This document shows positions 24,147 through 34,533 of a stretch of 64,000 nucleotides of DNA, piece by piece. The DNA is taken from assembly GCF_002305895.1 (NCBI RefSeq), contig NZ_CP022203.1, forward strand, positions 6,296,001 to 6,360,000, written 5' to 3'. Below the pieces are notes generated by a model, which searched no databases, was not told the DNA's origin, and saw only the letters and a list, made by a program, of their open reading frames with translations. Each line of letters begins with the position of its first letter. The first letter of the stretch is position 1. The position numbers and the translations under genes were made by a program. Source of the DNA: Corallococcus macrosporus DSM 14697. GTDB taxonomy: Bacteria > Myxococcota > Myxococcia > Myxococcales > Myxococcaceae.

Positions 24147-26416
24147 GGCGCAAGGATTCACGCCTGCGGACAGCGCTGTCCGTGCTGGGCCTGCTGGCGC
24201 TGCTCACGTTGACGTACCGGTCCGTGCTGTCGGGACACCTGCTGGCGGGCCGCGACGTCTTCCGCATCTTCTTCCCGGACTCGGCGTTCCTGCTGGAGTC
24301 GCTGCGCGCGGGCGAGGTGCCCCTGTGGAACCCCTACCTCCGACTGGGACAGCCCTTCGCCGCCACGTTGTACTCGCAGGCCTTCTACCCGCCGCGCTGG
24401 CTCGCGCTGCTGGCCGCGGGGCCCGTCGCGTCCATGACGGTGCTGCACCTCGCGCACACGGTGCTCGCGGCCACGGGCGTCTTCCTGCTGACGCGCAGGT
24501 TGAACGCCTCCTGGCCCGCGGCGCTCGTCGCGGGGGCCACCTTTGGCCTGTCGCCCTTGATGGTCGGGCTCGGCATCCAGCAGAACGTCGTCGACGCTGC
24601 GGCCTGGAGCGGCTTGCTGCTGTGCGCCGCATACGACGTGCGCCACCAGCCGGGACGCCGCCCCTGGCTCCGCCTGGCCCTGTACGGCGCGATGTCCCTG
24701 CTCGCGGGCTCACCGGAGACGACGCTGTGGCAAGGCCTGATTGCCATGGCGGTGGCGGGCATGGGGGCGCCCAGGCTCCCCCGGAGCGCGACGACGCCCC
24801 GCCCCCCGCGATGGCAGGCGCTCAGGCCCAGAGGCCTCGCGATGGTTCGCGTGGCGGCGGCCTTCGGAGGCGCGGTGGTCCTCACCGCGGTGGCGCTGCT
24901 GCCCGCGGCGGAGTTCGCCCGACACTCCATGCGCCTGCAGTCGGACTGGGCCGAGCAGTTGACCTGGTCCATGTCCTGGCCCCAGGTCCTCTCCGTCTTC
25001 TGGCCGCTCGCGGATTCGCCCCGTGACACCTATTGGGGCCAGGACCAGTGGTTCATCATCACCCTCTTCATGGGCACCCTGCCGTGCGTGCTCGCGGGGC
25101 TCGGCGCGCTCTGGGGGCCGCGGCGAATTGAGCCCTTCGCGCTGGGGGCCCTGTTCCTGGTGCTCTTGAGCCTGGGGCGCCATTTCCCTCCGGCGGCCTG
25201 GCTCCTCCAATCCATTCCCCCGTTCACCTTCTTCCGCTACCCGGCCAAGTACTTCGTGGGCGCGGCCTTCTGCCTCGCCGTCCTGGCCGCGTTCGGGGTG
25301 GACGTGCTCGGCAGGCTCGCCAGGAAGCGCCGTCCGTCGGGCCTCCTGGCGGCCGTGACGCTCACGGGCACGGTGCTGGCCGCCGCCACCATCGGCTGGG
25401 GGGTTCGCCAGCTCCCCATGAGGGCCTCGGCCGAGGCCGGCGCGCCGTGGGTTCCCTTCTGGCTGGGCCTCGCGCTCGTCCTGCTCGCCCTGCTCCCCGG
25501 CACGCGCGGGACGCGTCCCGGGCGGGTCAGGGCCGGGCTGGCCTCGCTGGTCATCCTGGAGCTGGTCGCGGCGCAGGTCCTCCTGGGGCAGCCCCGCTAC
25601 ACCCCGTCCGAGTCCCTGGCGCGGCCCTCCGCGCTGCGCCCCTTGCTTCCCGAGGTGTTCGAGGGACGCATCAGCGTGGACATCGAAGGGCCGGAGGACC
25701 CGACGCGCACGCAGTCGAAGGACGGCATCGAGCGCAGCCTCGACAGGCTCACCCCCAACCGCTTCGTGGAAGCCCGCCTGCCCGCCCTGGAGGGATACGG
25801 GGCCCCCGAGCCCCGGTACACGGCGCGCTTCCACCACGCGGGCGAACGGAGCGTCTACGACCTCGCGGGTGTCACCCACTACGTCCGGAGGGGACCGCCC
25901 CCCTTCGACGACCTGGAGCTGCTGCACCAGGCCGAGGATGGCACCACGCTGTCGCGCTCACGGACCGCGTTGCCCCGGGCCTTCCTGGTGCAACAGGCGC
26001 GGCTCGCGAGCGACGAAGAGGCCCTGGAGGCCGTCATCGACGCGGACCAACCCTTCCGGAACATCGCCTATCTGGCGACCGGCGAGCCGCTGGACAGACC
26101 CCGCTGCATGGGCCGCGTGGAGACCCGGAGCCGGGGCGCGCAGCACCTGGAGCTGGCCGTCGAGGCCTGCGACGACAGCTACCTGATTGTCTCCGACAGC
26201 CACTACCCGGGCTGGCACGCGGCGGTGGACGGTCAGGAGGTGCCGCTGCACCGCGCGAACGTCTCACTGCGGGCCGTGCGTGTCTCCCAGGGCCTCCACA
26301 CCGTTCGCTTCGAGTACCGTCCGCTGAGCTTTCGCGTCGGCCTCGCGCTGTCACTGGCGGGGTGGCTGGGGCTCGCGGCGGTGGCGCTCCGTCGCGACAG
26401 GCGCGGCGCCCGGTAG
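24143..26416 (+). CDS. YfhO-family membrane protein
   Basis: This 757-residue protein has about twelve helices in the first 470 residues, then a large extracytoplasmic domain and one or two C-terminal helices. DVFRIFFPDSAFLLESLRAG followed by VPLWNPYLRLGQPF is the YfhO signature loop. LYSQAFYPPRWL follows, as in other members, some of which glycosylate cell-wall polymers. SDSHYPGWHAAVDGQEVPLH near residue 690 is a common C-terminal YfhO motif. It is coupled to the upstream GT-C-like gene by a 4-bp ATGA overlap. Confidence 0.88.
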   Translation: MRRKDSRLRTALSVLGLLALLTLTYRSVLSGHLLAGRDVFRIFFPDSAFLLESLRAGEVPLWNPYLRLGQPFAATLYSQAFYPPRWLALLAAGPVASMTVLHLAHTVLAATGVFLLTRRLNASWPAALVAGATFGLSPLMVGLGIQQNVVDAAAWSGLLLCAAYDVRHQPGRRPWLRLALYGAMSLLAGSPETTLWQGLIAMAVAGMGAPRLPRSATTPRPPRWQALRPRGLAMVRVAAAFGGAVVLTAVALLPAAEFARHSMRLQSDWAEQLTWSMSWPQVLSVFWPLADSPRDTYWGQDQWFIITLFMGTLPCVLAGLGALWGPRRIEPFALGALFLVLLSLGRHFPPAAWLLQSIPPFTFFRYPAKYFVGAAFCLAVLAAFGVDVLGRLARKRRPSGLLAAVTLTGTVLAAATIGWGVRQLPMRASAEAGAPWVPFWLGLALVLLALLPGTRGTRPGRVRAGLASLVILELVAAQVLLGQPRYTPSESLARPSALRPLLPEVFEGRISVDIEGPEDPTRTQSKDGIERSLDRLTPNRFVEARLPALEGYGAPEPRYTARFHHAGERSVYDLAGVTHYVRRGPPPFDDLELLHQAEDGTTLSRSRTALPRAFLVQQARLASDEEALEAVIDADQPFRNIAYLATGEPLDRPRCMGRVETRSRGAQHLELAVEACDDSYLIVSDSHYPGWHAAVDGQEVPLHRANVSLRAVRVSQGLHTVRFEYRPLSFRVGLALSLAGWLGLAAVALRRDRRGAR

Positions 26417-26452
26417 CGGTGCTGACGGCCACGCCCGGTCTGGACGCGCGGC

Positions 26453-27316
26453 TCAGGCCCCTGGCCGGAAGACATAGAAGGAGAGCGGGTGGCCCTGCCG
26501 GGCGCGCACGGTCGCCTTGCGCCGGAGGACCCAGAGCTGGCCGGGCGTCATCGGCCGCTCCTCCGCCGCGGACAGGCCGCCCTCGCCGTGCGTGACGTAG
26601 ACGAGCACCGGCGCCGCCCGCGTGCCCTCCACCACGTAGTCCCCTTCGCCCAGTTGCACGGCCGTCATCCGGTCCGACAGGACGGGGAGCGGGACTTCGT
26701 GAACCGCCTCTCCCGACGCGCGGAACACGTCGAGCGCCGGCAGCGGCGCGTAGACGAAGGGCGCCGCGCCTTCCCGCATCCGCGCGTCATCCACCTCCAC
26801 GTAGAGGTTGCCGTCGAAGCGGGGCGAGGCGAACACCAGGTTGCCCAGCATCCGGTCCGTCGCGCGGTTGAACCAGGCGTGGCCGGTGAATGGACCGGAG
26901 GCGATCAGCGCTCCGGGGCCATGCGTGCCACGGCGCTCCGCCAGCCCCTCCTCCTGGCCCCAGACCTGCTGCACCTCCGCCTGCCCCGCGACGATGATGG
27001 TCGCCTCGTGCGTCTTTCGATGGATGTGCAGCGGGCACGTCTGACCGCGTCCCATGACGTGCATGTGGACCGTCGCGCCCTCGGCGTAGAAGTAGGTCTC
27101 GGACACGTCGGCCGCGTCGGGGTTCTTCCGCGCCAAGGCCTCGAACCGGGCGGGCACGTCGAAGACCTCGACGTCCGGGTCCTCCGGTACCGCCATGGCG
27201 CTCCGCAAGGCCAGCAGCACGCAGAGGACGAACACCGTGAGGAACAGGGACAGCGCCCTGTACAGCCAGAGGCGGCGCCGGAGCGAGGCCAGGTCCACGG
27301 AGACGGGCGCGTTCAT
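26453..27316 (-). CDS. Membrane-anchored cupin-domain protein
   Basis: This 287-residue protein has one N-terminal helix (about 13-38) and a soluble domain outside the cytosol. VHMHVMGRGQTCPLHIHRK followed by THEATIIVAGQAEV is a cupin metal-site strand set (His, His, Glu). A second beta-rich half (about 190-285) could be a second cupin barrel without the metal ligands. The ATG at 27316 is chosen because the anchor follows; the frame is open to 27427 with unusual Cys/His sequence. The function is unknown. It lies 140 bp downstream of the Flp pilin gene on the same strand. Confidence 0.7.
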   Translation of the reverse strand: MNAPVSVDLASLRRRLWLYRALSLFLTVFVLCVLLALRSAMAVPEDPDVEVFDVPARFEALARKNPDAADVSETYFYAEGATVHMHVMGRGQTCPLHIHRKTHEATIIVAGQAEVQQVWGQEEGLAERRGTHGPGALIASGPFTGHAWFNRATDRMLGNLVFASPRFDGNLYVEVDDARMREGAAPFVYAPLPALDVFRASGEAVHEVPLPVLSDRMTAVQLGEGDYVVEGTRAAPVLVYVTHGEGGLSAAEERPMTPGQLWVLRRKATVRARQGHPLSFYVFRPGA

Positions 27317-27456
27317 GCGGAGCCACCAGAGACGGCTGGACCCAGGCTGCCCGAGCCTGAACGGCCGCCCGAAATGATGATGGCAGCAGCCCCACCCGAA
27401 GATGGAGGCCGCTGCCATGAGAACCAAGGCGCCCAGGGGCGCCCCGTCAGCAACGC

Positions 27457-27711
27457 TCAGTAGGCGTTGTTCTGACCGAAGTTCTTCATCGTCTTCTTGT
27501 TCAGCGTGTCGTTGGAGCTCTGTCCATCGTTCTCCACGCTGTCGTCACCGGCCAGGGCCGCGGCGGACGCGCCGAACAGCTTGCGGATGTTGTCACCGAA
27601 CAGGGTCACCACGCCGATGGCCGCGATGGCGATCAGGGCGACGATGATGATGTACTCGGTCATGCCTTGGCCACGGGCCTTGCGGAGCTGCTTCTTCGAG
27701 GTCGCCTTCAT
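27457..27711 (-). CDS. Flp/Fap-type type IVb pilin
   Basis: This 84-residue pilin precursor has a short basic leader (MKATSKKQLRKARG), a prepilin-peptidase site and the motif QGMTEYIIIVALIAIAAIG. Cutting after RG puts the conserved Glu at position +5, as in Flp pilins. The hydrophobic helix is followed by a variable tail of about 45 residues, with Ser/Asn/Asp-rich sequence at the end. The ATG follows GGAGAG at good spacing. No other tad genes are in the window, so assembly would depend on genes elsewhere. Confidence 0.88.
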   Translation of the reverse strand: MKATSKKQLRKARGQGMTEYIIIVALIAIAAIGVVTLFGDNIRKLFGASAAALAGDDSVENDGQSSNDTLNKKTMKNFGQNNAY

Positions 27712-27875
27712 GGAACTCTCCGGGGATTGCAGTGGTGGAAAAGACACCCTGCTGCTTGGGTGATTCACACCCTAGGGCAGATCCCACTTTCACCTCCATC
27801 GGTCATCGGGAGGATGGATGGAATTCCCTGCAATTCCAACAGGTTGACCCCGTTTTGTGATCCACGAGCCCCATT

Positions 27876-30749
27876 TCAGGGGCCGGCGGGGGCGGCGACA
27901 GGGGCAGTGGCGCCGTTACACGCCGAACCCGGCAGTGCCTCGCAGAGCGAGCGCAGGGCCCGGGCCAGGTGCTCGTCGTCGGGATGCCGGGCCGCGACCT
28001 CTCGCCCCATCGCCACCAGCTCCCCCGGGACACCGACTGGCGTCCAGAGCGTCCGCGACGCCCAGATTTGCGCCGTCACCAGCTTCAGGTACGCCGTCAC
28101 CAGCTCCGGCCCGCGCCCGCCCCGCGCCACCTCGGGCTCCAGCAGCGAGGCCGCCAGCGTCAAGTCCTGCTGGGCCAGCGCCGCCTTCCCCAGGGCCAGG
28201 GCGGACTCGGGGCTGTCGGGCGCCAGCCGCCGCCATTGGGCGGCCGCGCCGCGCACCATCGGGTCGTTGGGCGCGTGGTAGCGCTCGATGTTCCGGTACA
28301 GCCCGGCGGCCTGCTCGGCCGTGGGCGGGTGCTGCTGGACGTAGTCGTGCAGGAACAGGCGGTCCGCCCCCTCCGGCGAGCGCCGCTCGTCCTTCACGCG
28401 CACGTCCAGGTTGGACACGAAGAAGGCGATGGGTGACGCGTACTCCAGCAGGTTGTGGTCGTCCGTGTTGATGGGCCCCTGCCCCGCGAACTCGAGCTGC
28501 CCCGCCTCGCTGTGAACCTGCTTGGACAGCAGCGCGAACACGTCGTTGATGCCCACGCGGGCCAGGTCCTTCCGCACCTCCGGGTGGGCCATGCGCTCGG
28601 TCAGGCGCGCGGCGTCGAAGGCCAGGGGCTTGCGGCTGGCCACCAGCACCAGGTCCTGCGGCCCCAGCCACGTGGTGGCGTGGGGGAAGGTGTCGCGCAG
28701 GGTGCGGACCACCAGCTTGAGGAGGTCCTCGTTGCTCTCATAGGTGTGGATCCACTGCACCAGCACGCCGTCGTCCGCCAGGTGCCGGTCCACCGTCTGG
28801 AAGAAGTCCCGCGTGAAGAGGCCGGACACGCCCGCCACCCACGGGTTGGAGGGCACGCTCACCACCAGGTCGTACTTGCGCGGCGACAGCGCCATGAACG
28901 TCTTGGCGTCATCCACGTGCACATGGGTGCGCGGGTCGTCCACCGCGTTGCGGTTGTCCGCCTTGAACAGGCGCGCCGCGTCGATGACGGCGGGCGCGAT
29001 CTCCACCATGTCCAGGTGCTCCACGGGGTGCGCCAGCACGCTGCCCGCGGTAATCGCCGCGCCGGCGCCCACCAGCAGCACCGTCTTGGGCTCGCGCGGA
29101 TGCAGGAGCGCGCCCAGGTGTCCGGCCACGACCTGCGTCTCCGCGTCCCCGCCGTTGGACGCGTCAATCTTCCCGTTGAGCTTCATGAAGCGCAGGTGCT
29201 CCGACGGCGCGTCCGCCACCATCACCGTGGCGAAGGTGTCGTCCTGGTAGAAGATGGGGCGGATGAGGGCCTCCGTCTCCTCCACCAGCTTCGCGTAGCT
29301 CTCCGGCGGCTTCTGGTGGGAGCGGATGGAGGCGATGCTCGACAGGCGCACCGCCCAGCCGCTCATCCCCCCCAGCACCACCAGCGCCAGCCCCGCGGTG
29401 GCGGCCACCGGCCACAGCGCGCGCGCCGGCCGCGCGGGACGGCCCGGCGCCGCGTGGAAGGCCAGCCCCGCGCCAACCAGGTTGGCCACCACGCCCGCGA
29501 TGAAGTTGCCCTCCATGCCCCACCACGGCATCAACACCAGCACGCCCAGCGCCGACCCCGTAATCGTCCCCACCGTGTTCCACAGGTAGACGCCGCCAAG
29601 CTGGCGCCCCACCTCGGACACCTTGGCCGTGGCCACGCGCGCCGCCGCCGGGAAGGCCGCGCCCATGAAGAAGGTGGGCACCAGCAGCACCAGGCAGCAG
29701 AAGCCGAAGGTCAGCATCTGGAACAGCGGCCAGGTGTCCACCGAGCGCGTCATCATCCACTGCGCCTTGCGGAACAGGTGCGGCAGCCGGACGTACAGCG
29801 GCAGCGCCACGCAGATGCTGGCCACCAGCGCGACCTGGAGCCGGCCGAACAGGCGCAGCGAGTCCACCTGCCCCTTGCGCGTCATCAGCCAGAAGCTGCC
29901 CAGGCCAATGCCCATGATGAACGCGGTGAGGATGAGCGTGAAGGCGTAGGTGGACGCGCCCAGGACGATGGACAGCAGGCGGATCCACGTCACCTGGTAC
30001 AGCATGGACGTGAAGCCCGACAGCAGCACGCCGATGAGCGCCGCCCGCACGGCCACGCGCGGATAGGACACCTCCGCGTCCTCGGCTTCGGCGGGAGGCG
30101 TCTGTCCCGGCGTCAGCGCGGGCGGGAAGCGCCGGGCCAGCCCCAGGGCCGCCAGCGCCAGCAGGATGTTGAGCCCCGCGGCCAGCCCGGCGGACGACGA
30201 CAGGCCGATGGCGGGCACCAGCTTCGTGCCGGCGATGAACACGCCCACCGCCGCGCCCAGGCTGTTGACGGCGTAGAGGCGCGCCAGCTCGTAGCGCACC
30301 CCGGACAGGCTGGAGGCGAAGTGCCGCACCAGCGCCGGCAACGTGCCGCCCATCAGCAGCGTGGGAATCAGCAGCGACGTGGCGGACACCAGCAGCCGGG
30401 GCCCCAGCCGCCAGCCGTCCGGCACCGACGGGGCCACGCCCAGCCACAGCGCCCCCAGCACGTCGAGCACATAGGGGAAGGCCAGCGCGTACAGGCCCAC
30501 GCCCAGCTCCATCAAACCGTAAAGGGCCAGGGGGTTCTTTGCCCGGTCGGCTGTCCGGCCGAAGACAAAAGCCCCCAACGCCTGACCGCCCATGAACGTC
30601 GCGAGCACCACGGCGTGGGCCTGCCCGCTGTTCCCCAGGACATTCCCGAGGTACTTGGACCAGACGAGTTCGTAGACGAGCGCAGTGCCCCCGGACAGGA
30701 AGAGGAGGCAGGCCACAAGGTTCTTAGGAAAACGCGCCGGAGATGACAT
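27876..30749 (-). CDS. Multi-pass membrane spermidine-synthase-like protein with TPR tail
   Basis: This is a 957-residue protein. Residues 1-510 hold about 12-14 membrane helices. A spermidine-synthase/methyltransferase-like Rossmann domain follows, with VLLVGAGAAITAGSVL as nucleotide loop, DMVEIAPAVIDAARLF as the acidic strand end, and VVSVPSNPWVAGVSGLFTRD in place of the usual catalytic region. The last 200 residues are helical, TPR-like. Such fused proteins are common in myxobacteria; the true substrate is unknown and polyamine synthesis is not proven. The ATG at 30749 is divergent from mrpA, with only a short gap. Confidence 0.85.
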   Translation of the reverse strand: MSSPARFPKNLVACLLFLSGGTALVYELVWSKYLGNVLGNSGQAHAVVLATFMGGQALGAFVFGRTADRAKNPLALYGLMELGVGLYALAFPYVLDVLGALWLGVAPSVPDGWRLGPRLLVSATSLLIPTLLMGGTLPALVRHFASSLSGVRYELARLYAVNSLGAAVGVFIAGTKLVPAIGLSSSAGLAAGLNILLALAALGLARRFPPALTPGQTPPAEAEDAEVSYPRVAVRAALIGVLLSGFTSMLYQVTWIRLLSIVLGASTYAFTLILTAFIMGIGLGSFWLMTRKGQVDSLRLFGRLQVALVASICVALPLYVRLPHLFRKAQWMMTRSVDTWPLFQMLTFGFCCLVLLVPTFFMGAAFPAAARVATAKVSEVGRQLGGVYLWNTVGTITGSALGVLVLMPWWGMEGNFIAGVVANLVGAGLAFHAAPGRPARPARALWPVAATAGLALVVLGGMSGWAVRLSSIASIRSHQKPPESYAKLVEETEALIRPIFYQDDTFATVMVADAPSEHLRFMKLNGKIDASNGGDAETQVVAGHLGALLHPREPKTVLLVGAGAAITAGSVLAHPVEHLDMVEIAPAVIDAARLFKADNRNAVDDPRTHVHVDDAKTFMALSPRKYDLVVSVPSNPWVAGVSGLFTRDFFQTVDRHLADDGVLVQWIHTYESNEDLLKLVVRTLRDTFPHATTWLGPQDLVLVASRKPLAFDAARLTERMAHPEVRKDLARVGINDVFALLSKQVHSEAGQLEFAGQGPINTDDHNLLEYASPIAFFVSNLDVRVKDERRSPEGADRLFLHDYVQQHPPTAEQAAGLYRNIERYHAPNDPMVRGAAAQWRRLAPDSPESALALGKAALAQQDLTLAASLLEPEVARGGRGPELVTAYLKLVTAQIWASRTLWTPVGVPGELVAMGREVAARHPDDEHLARALRSLCEALPGSACNGATAPVAAPAGP

Positions 30750-30775
30750 GGGGACAGCGCGGAACCTTAGTCGGT

Positions 30776-31768
30776 ATGTTTCAGGCCCATCAAATGAACA
30801 CCCATCTCCTGCAAGCCGCGATGCTCGCCTGGACTCCGAGCCTGCGGGTGACACGCGCCGAAGGCGACCTCGCCAGCGTCCTGCGCCGCCCCGCCGGCGC
30901 CCTGCTGGAACAGCCGCTCCACCAGGTCCTCGGCGTCTCACCCCAGCGCGCCCGTGAGCTGGACGCCCGCGCCCGCGAGGACCGCCGCGCGGTGGAGTTC
31001 ATCTCCGCCAACCTCGGCGGCGAGGACGCCCAACCCCTGCGCCTGTCCCTGGGCCTGGACGCCGGCGAGGCCAGCGCCACCGTGCTGGACCTCAACGCCA
31101 TGCTGGACGGCGCCCCGCCGGTGCAGATCTCCCGGCTGTCCTCCTCGCTCAGCCACGAGATCCGCAACCCCCTCTCCTCGGTGAAGATGGCGGTGCAGAC
31201 GCTGGCCCGGAACACCGGCCTCAATGACCGGGACAAGCGGCGGCTCACCATCGCCAACCGGGAGATTCGCACCATGGAGCGCATGCTCTGGCTCCTGTCC
31301 GAGTACGGCCGCGACACCACCCCGAAGATGGACGCCCACCCGCTGCGAGGCGTGGTGCAGGAGGCCACGGAGATGGTGGCCCCCGAGCTGGCCGAGCGGC
31401 GCGTGGAGGTCCGCGTGGACGAGGAGCCCGAGCTGCCCCGCGTCCGGGTGGACCCCACCCGGCTGCGGCCCGTGCTGGCCCAGGTGCTGCTCAACGTCGC
31501 CATGGGCCAGGCGGAGGGCAGCCCCGTGGAGGTGGCCCTGCGGCGGGCCGGCCCCGGCCAGGTGATGATGGTGCTCCACGACCCCGCCGCCGCCCTGCCC
31601 CCGGAGGAGAACGGCTCGCTCTTCGAGCCCTTCGGCTCACGGCTGGCGCGCGGCGCCGGCCTGTCCCTGGCCGCCCTGCGCCGGGTGATGATGGGCGTGG
31701 GGGGAGACGTGGCCGCCCGGGGCGGCACCGAGCCGGGCGTGGTGCTGACGTTGACGTTCGCCACCTGA
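30776..31768 (+). CDS. mrpA: MrpA sensor histidine kinase (cytosolic)
   Basis: MrpA is the two-component kinase of the mrp locus, upstream of the fruiting-body regulator MrpC. Residues 1-110 form a variable sensory part without membrane helices. SSSLSHEIRNPLSSVKMAVQ carries the phospho-accepting His. The ATPase domain keeps an N-box-like QVLLNVAMGQ and LFEPFGSRLARGAGLSLAAL, but the G1 loop is DPAAALPPEENG instead of DxGxG, so ATP binding may be altered. The start is uncertain: ATG at 30743, 30776 or 30794. mrpB begins 7 bp after the stop. Identity rests on the adjacent near-certain mrpC. Confidence 0.85.
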   Translation: MFQAHQMNTHLLQAAMLAWTPSLRVTRAEGDLASVLRRPAGALLEQPLHQVLGVSPQRARELDARAREDRRAVEFISANLGGEDAQPLRLSLGLDAGEASATVLDLNAMLDGAPPVQISRLSSSLSHEIRNPLSSVKMAVQTLARNTGLNDRDKRRLTIANREIRTMERMLWLLSEYGRDTTPKMDAHPLRGVVQEATEMVAPELAERRVEVRVDEEPELPRVRVDPTRLRPVLAQVLLNVAMGQAEGSPVEVALRRAGPGQVMMVLHDPAAALPPEENGSLFEPFGSRLARGAGLSLAALRRVMMGVGGDVAARGGTEPGVVLTLTFAT

Positions 31769-31775
31769 GAGCGCC

Positions 31776-33239
<1,464 letters not shown>

Positions 33240-33253
33240 GCACTCCTGGACAG

Positions 33254-33268
33254 TGTCACTGCTCCGAC
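33254..33268 (+). promoter_or_regulatory. MrpC consensus binding site
   Basis: TGTCACTGCTCCGAC fits the published MrpC consensus TGTY-N8-RAC exactly. It is part of a GTGTC/GACAC dyad. It lies about 185 bp upstream of the predicted mrpC transcription start, which fits MrpC autoregulation. Confidence 0.65.
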
Positions 33269-33282
33269 ACTCAAGGCCCTGA

Positions 33283-33331
33283 TTTGAACGTTTCGTTCAA
33301 ATTGATCAGACTGTTTGAACGTTCTGTTTCA
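33283..33331 (+). promoter_or_regulatory. Repeated dyad, candidate MrpB enhancer sites
   Basis: TTTGAACGTTTCGTTCAAA at 33283-33301 is a perfect inverted repeat (8-bp arms, 3-bp centre). A second copy starting TTTGAACG at 33314 has one perfect half and a degenerate other half (TGTTTCA). The centres are about 31 bp apart, three helical turns, and lie 130-160 bp upstream of the sigma-54 promoter start, as expected for an enhancer-binding protein. Assignment to MrpB is inference. Confidence 0.55.
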
Positions 33332-33425
33332 GGTTTTGGACACAGAACGGGGGCTGGTGCGGGCCTGTAGCGCTAAGTACCCGGCATTTCAGGAGGTGTT
33401 GTCCGAGCGGCATTTCAATTCCCGC

Positions 33426-33441
33426 TGGCACGAACCTTGGA
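33426..33441 (+). promoter_or_regulatory. Sigma-54 promoter of mrpC
   Basis: TGGCAC-GAACC-TTGGA matches the -24/-12 consensus TGGCAC-N5-TTGCW, with TTGG instead of TTGC at -12. It predicts transcription from about 33451-33452, giving a leader of about 60 nt before the mrpC ATG. Confidence 0.7.
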
Positions 33442-33512
33442 GAAGGGAAGTCCCGTTCGCCGCTGAAGCAGACGGCCCGACTTCCCCACGCTTTCTTCCC
33501 AGGAGTAATGCC

Positions 33513-34259
33513 ATGCACGGATTCAACCGCCCCCTCGGCCCCATCGGTTCCAACGTCGTGGCGCCGCTGCAGACGACCAGCTCCGGGATGATGGTCACCG
33601 CCAACAAGCTGGTGCCCGGCCAGGAGGCCATCGACTTCAAGGGCTACTTCAAGGTCGAGTCCTTCCCGCACAACTCGACCATCTACCGCCCCGGTGACAA
33701 CACCGACCGCGTCTACCTGCTGAAGTCCGGCCGCGTGCGCCTGATGCGCATTGGCAAGAACAGCACCCGCTCCGTGGTCTCCATCCTCCGCCCGGGCGAC
33801 CTCTTCGGCGAGCTGTTCCGCCCCGAGGGCACGCCGATTGAGGAGATGGCCATCGCCGCCGGTGAGGCCGAGGTCTGGAGCATCGAGGGCCGCGACTTCC
33901 GCGCCCAGTTGGAGGCCCGCCCGGCCCTGGCGGTGGACGTGGTCCGCGCTTACGCCGAGCGCGTGCGTGCCCTGCGCAAGCGCGTGCTGGGCCTGACGTT
34001 CAAGGAGGTTCCGGCCCGCCTGGCGGACACCCTGCTCACCCTGGTGGAGGCGCACGGCGAGCGCTGCCCGCACGGCGGCGAGACGGACCTGCGCGGCATC
34101 ACCCAGCAGGACCTCGCGGACCTGGTGGGCGCCTCCCGCTCCTTCGTGTCCACGCTCATCAACGAGATGAAGCGCGAGGGCGTGCTCGGCAACGTCGGCC
34201 GCATCCTCTGCGTGAGGGACCAGAAGGCCCTGCGGAAGATCGCCGGCAAGGAGAAGTAA
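33513..34259 (+). CDS. mrpC: MrpC, CRP/FNR-family developmental transcription factor
   Basis: MrpC is the master regulator of starvation-induced aggregation and sporulation; it activates fruA and other developmental genes. The protein is 248 residues from ATG 33513 (MHGFNRPLGPIGSN), the length of M. xanthus MrpC. The cyclic-nucleotide-binding-like beta roll spans about 45-150 (TIYRPGDNTDRVYLLKSGRV, RPGDLFGELF). The Crp-type helix-turn-helix is ITQQDLADLVGASRSFVSTL followed by INEMKREGV. The frame is open further upstream, but that sequence covers the promoter. It is separated from mrpB by 273 bp of regulatory DNA and has its own promoter. Confidence 0.95.
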   Translation: MHGFNRPLGPIGSNVVAPLQTTSSGMMVTANKLVPGQEAIDFKGYFKVESFPHNSTIYRPGDNTDRVYLLKSGRVRLMRIGKNSTRSVVSILRPGDLFGELFRPEGTPIEEMAIAAGEAEVWSIEGRDFRAQLEARPALAVDVVRAYAERVRALRKRVLGLTFKEVPARLADTLLTLVEAHGERCPHGGETDLRGITQQDLADLVGASRSFVSTLINEMKREGVLGNVGRILCVRDQKALRKIAGKEK

Positions 34260-34533
34260 TCCACGCGCCCGCCTCGCGCGGGACGTGATGCTCAACGGGC
34301 CTGACCATGCGCTTGCCGCGTGGCCGGGCCCGTGGCGTTTGTGGAGGACGGCGCGAACGGCAGCGCCCGCTTCGAGGCGCATCGCCCGCGCCGCGCCTGC
34401 CGAGCCACGCCAACGGAGAAGCGCTCGCCGCAGCGGAGCCCGCTCCAGGCCGTGTCGCTCACGCTGTGTCGCTCCACGCGCTGGAGCGCTCGCCGGGGGC
34501 GCTCGCGGCATCCTGCGAGCTGCTTCAAGGCCG

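Noticed and set aside
34260-34533. A small RNA between mrpC and the hydroxylase gene
   Set aside because: Only a short GC-rich hairpin (CCCGC/GCGGG near 34267) without T-tract or promoter is visible, and nothing else supports an RNA gene.
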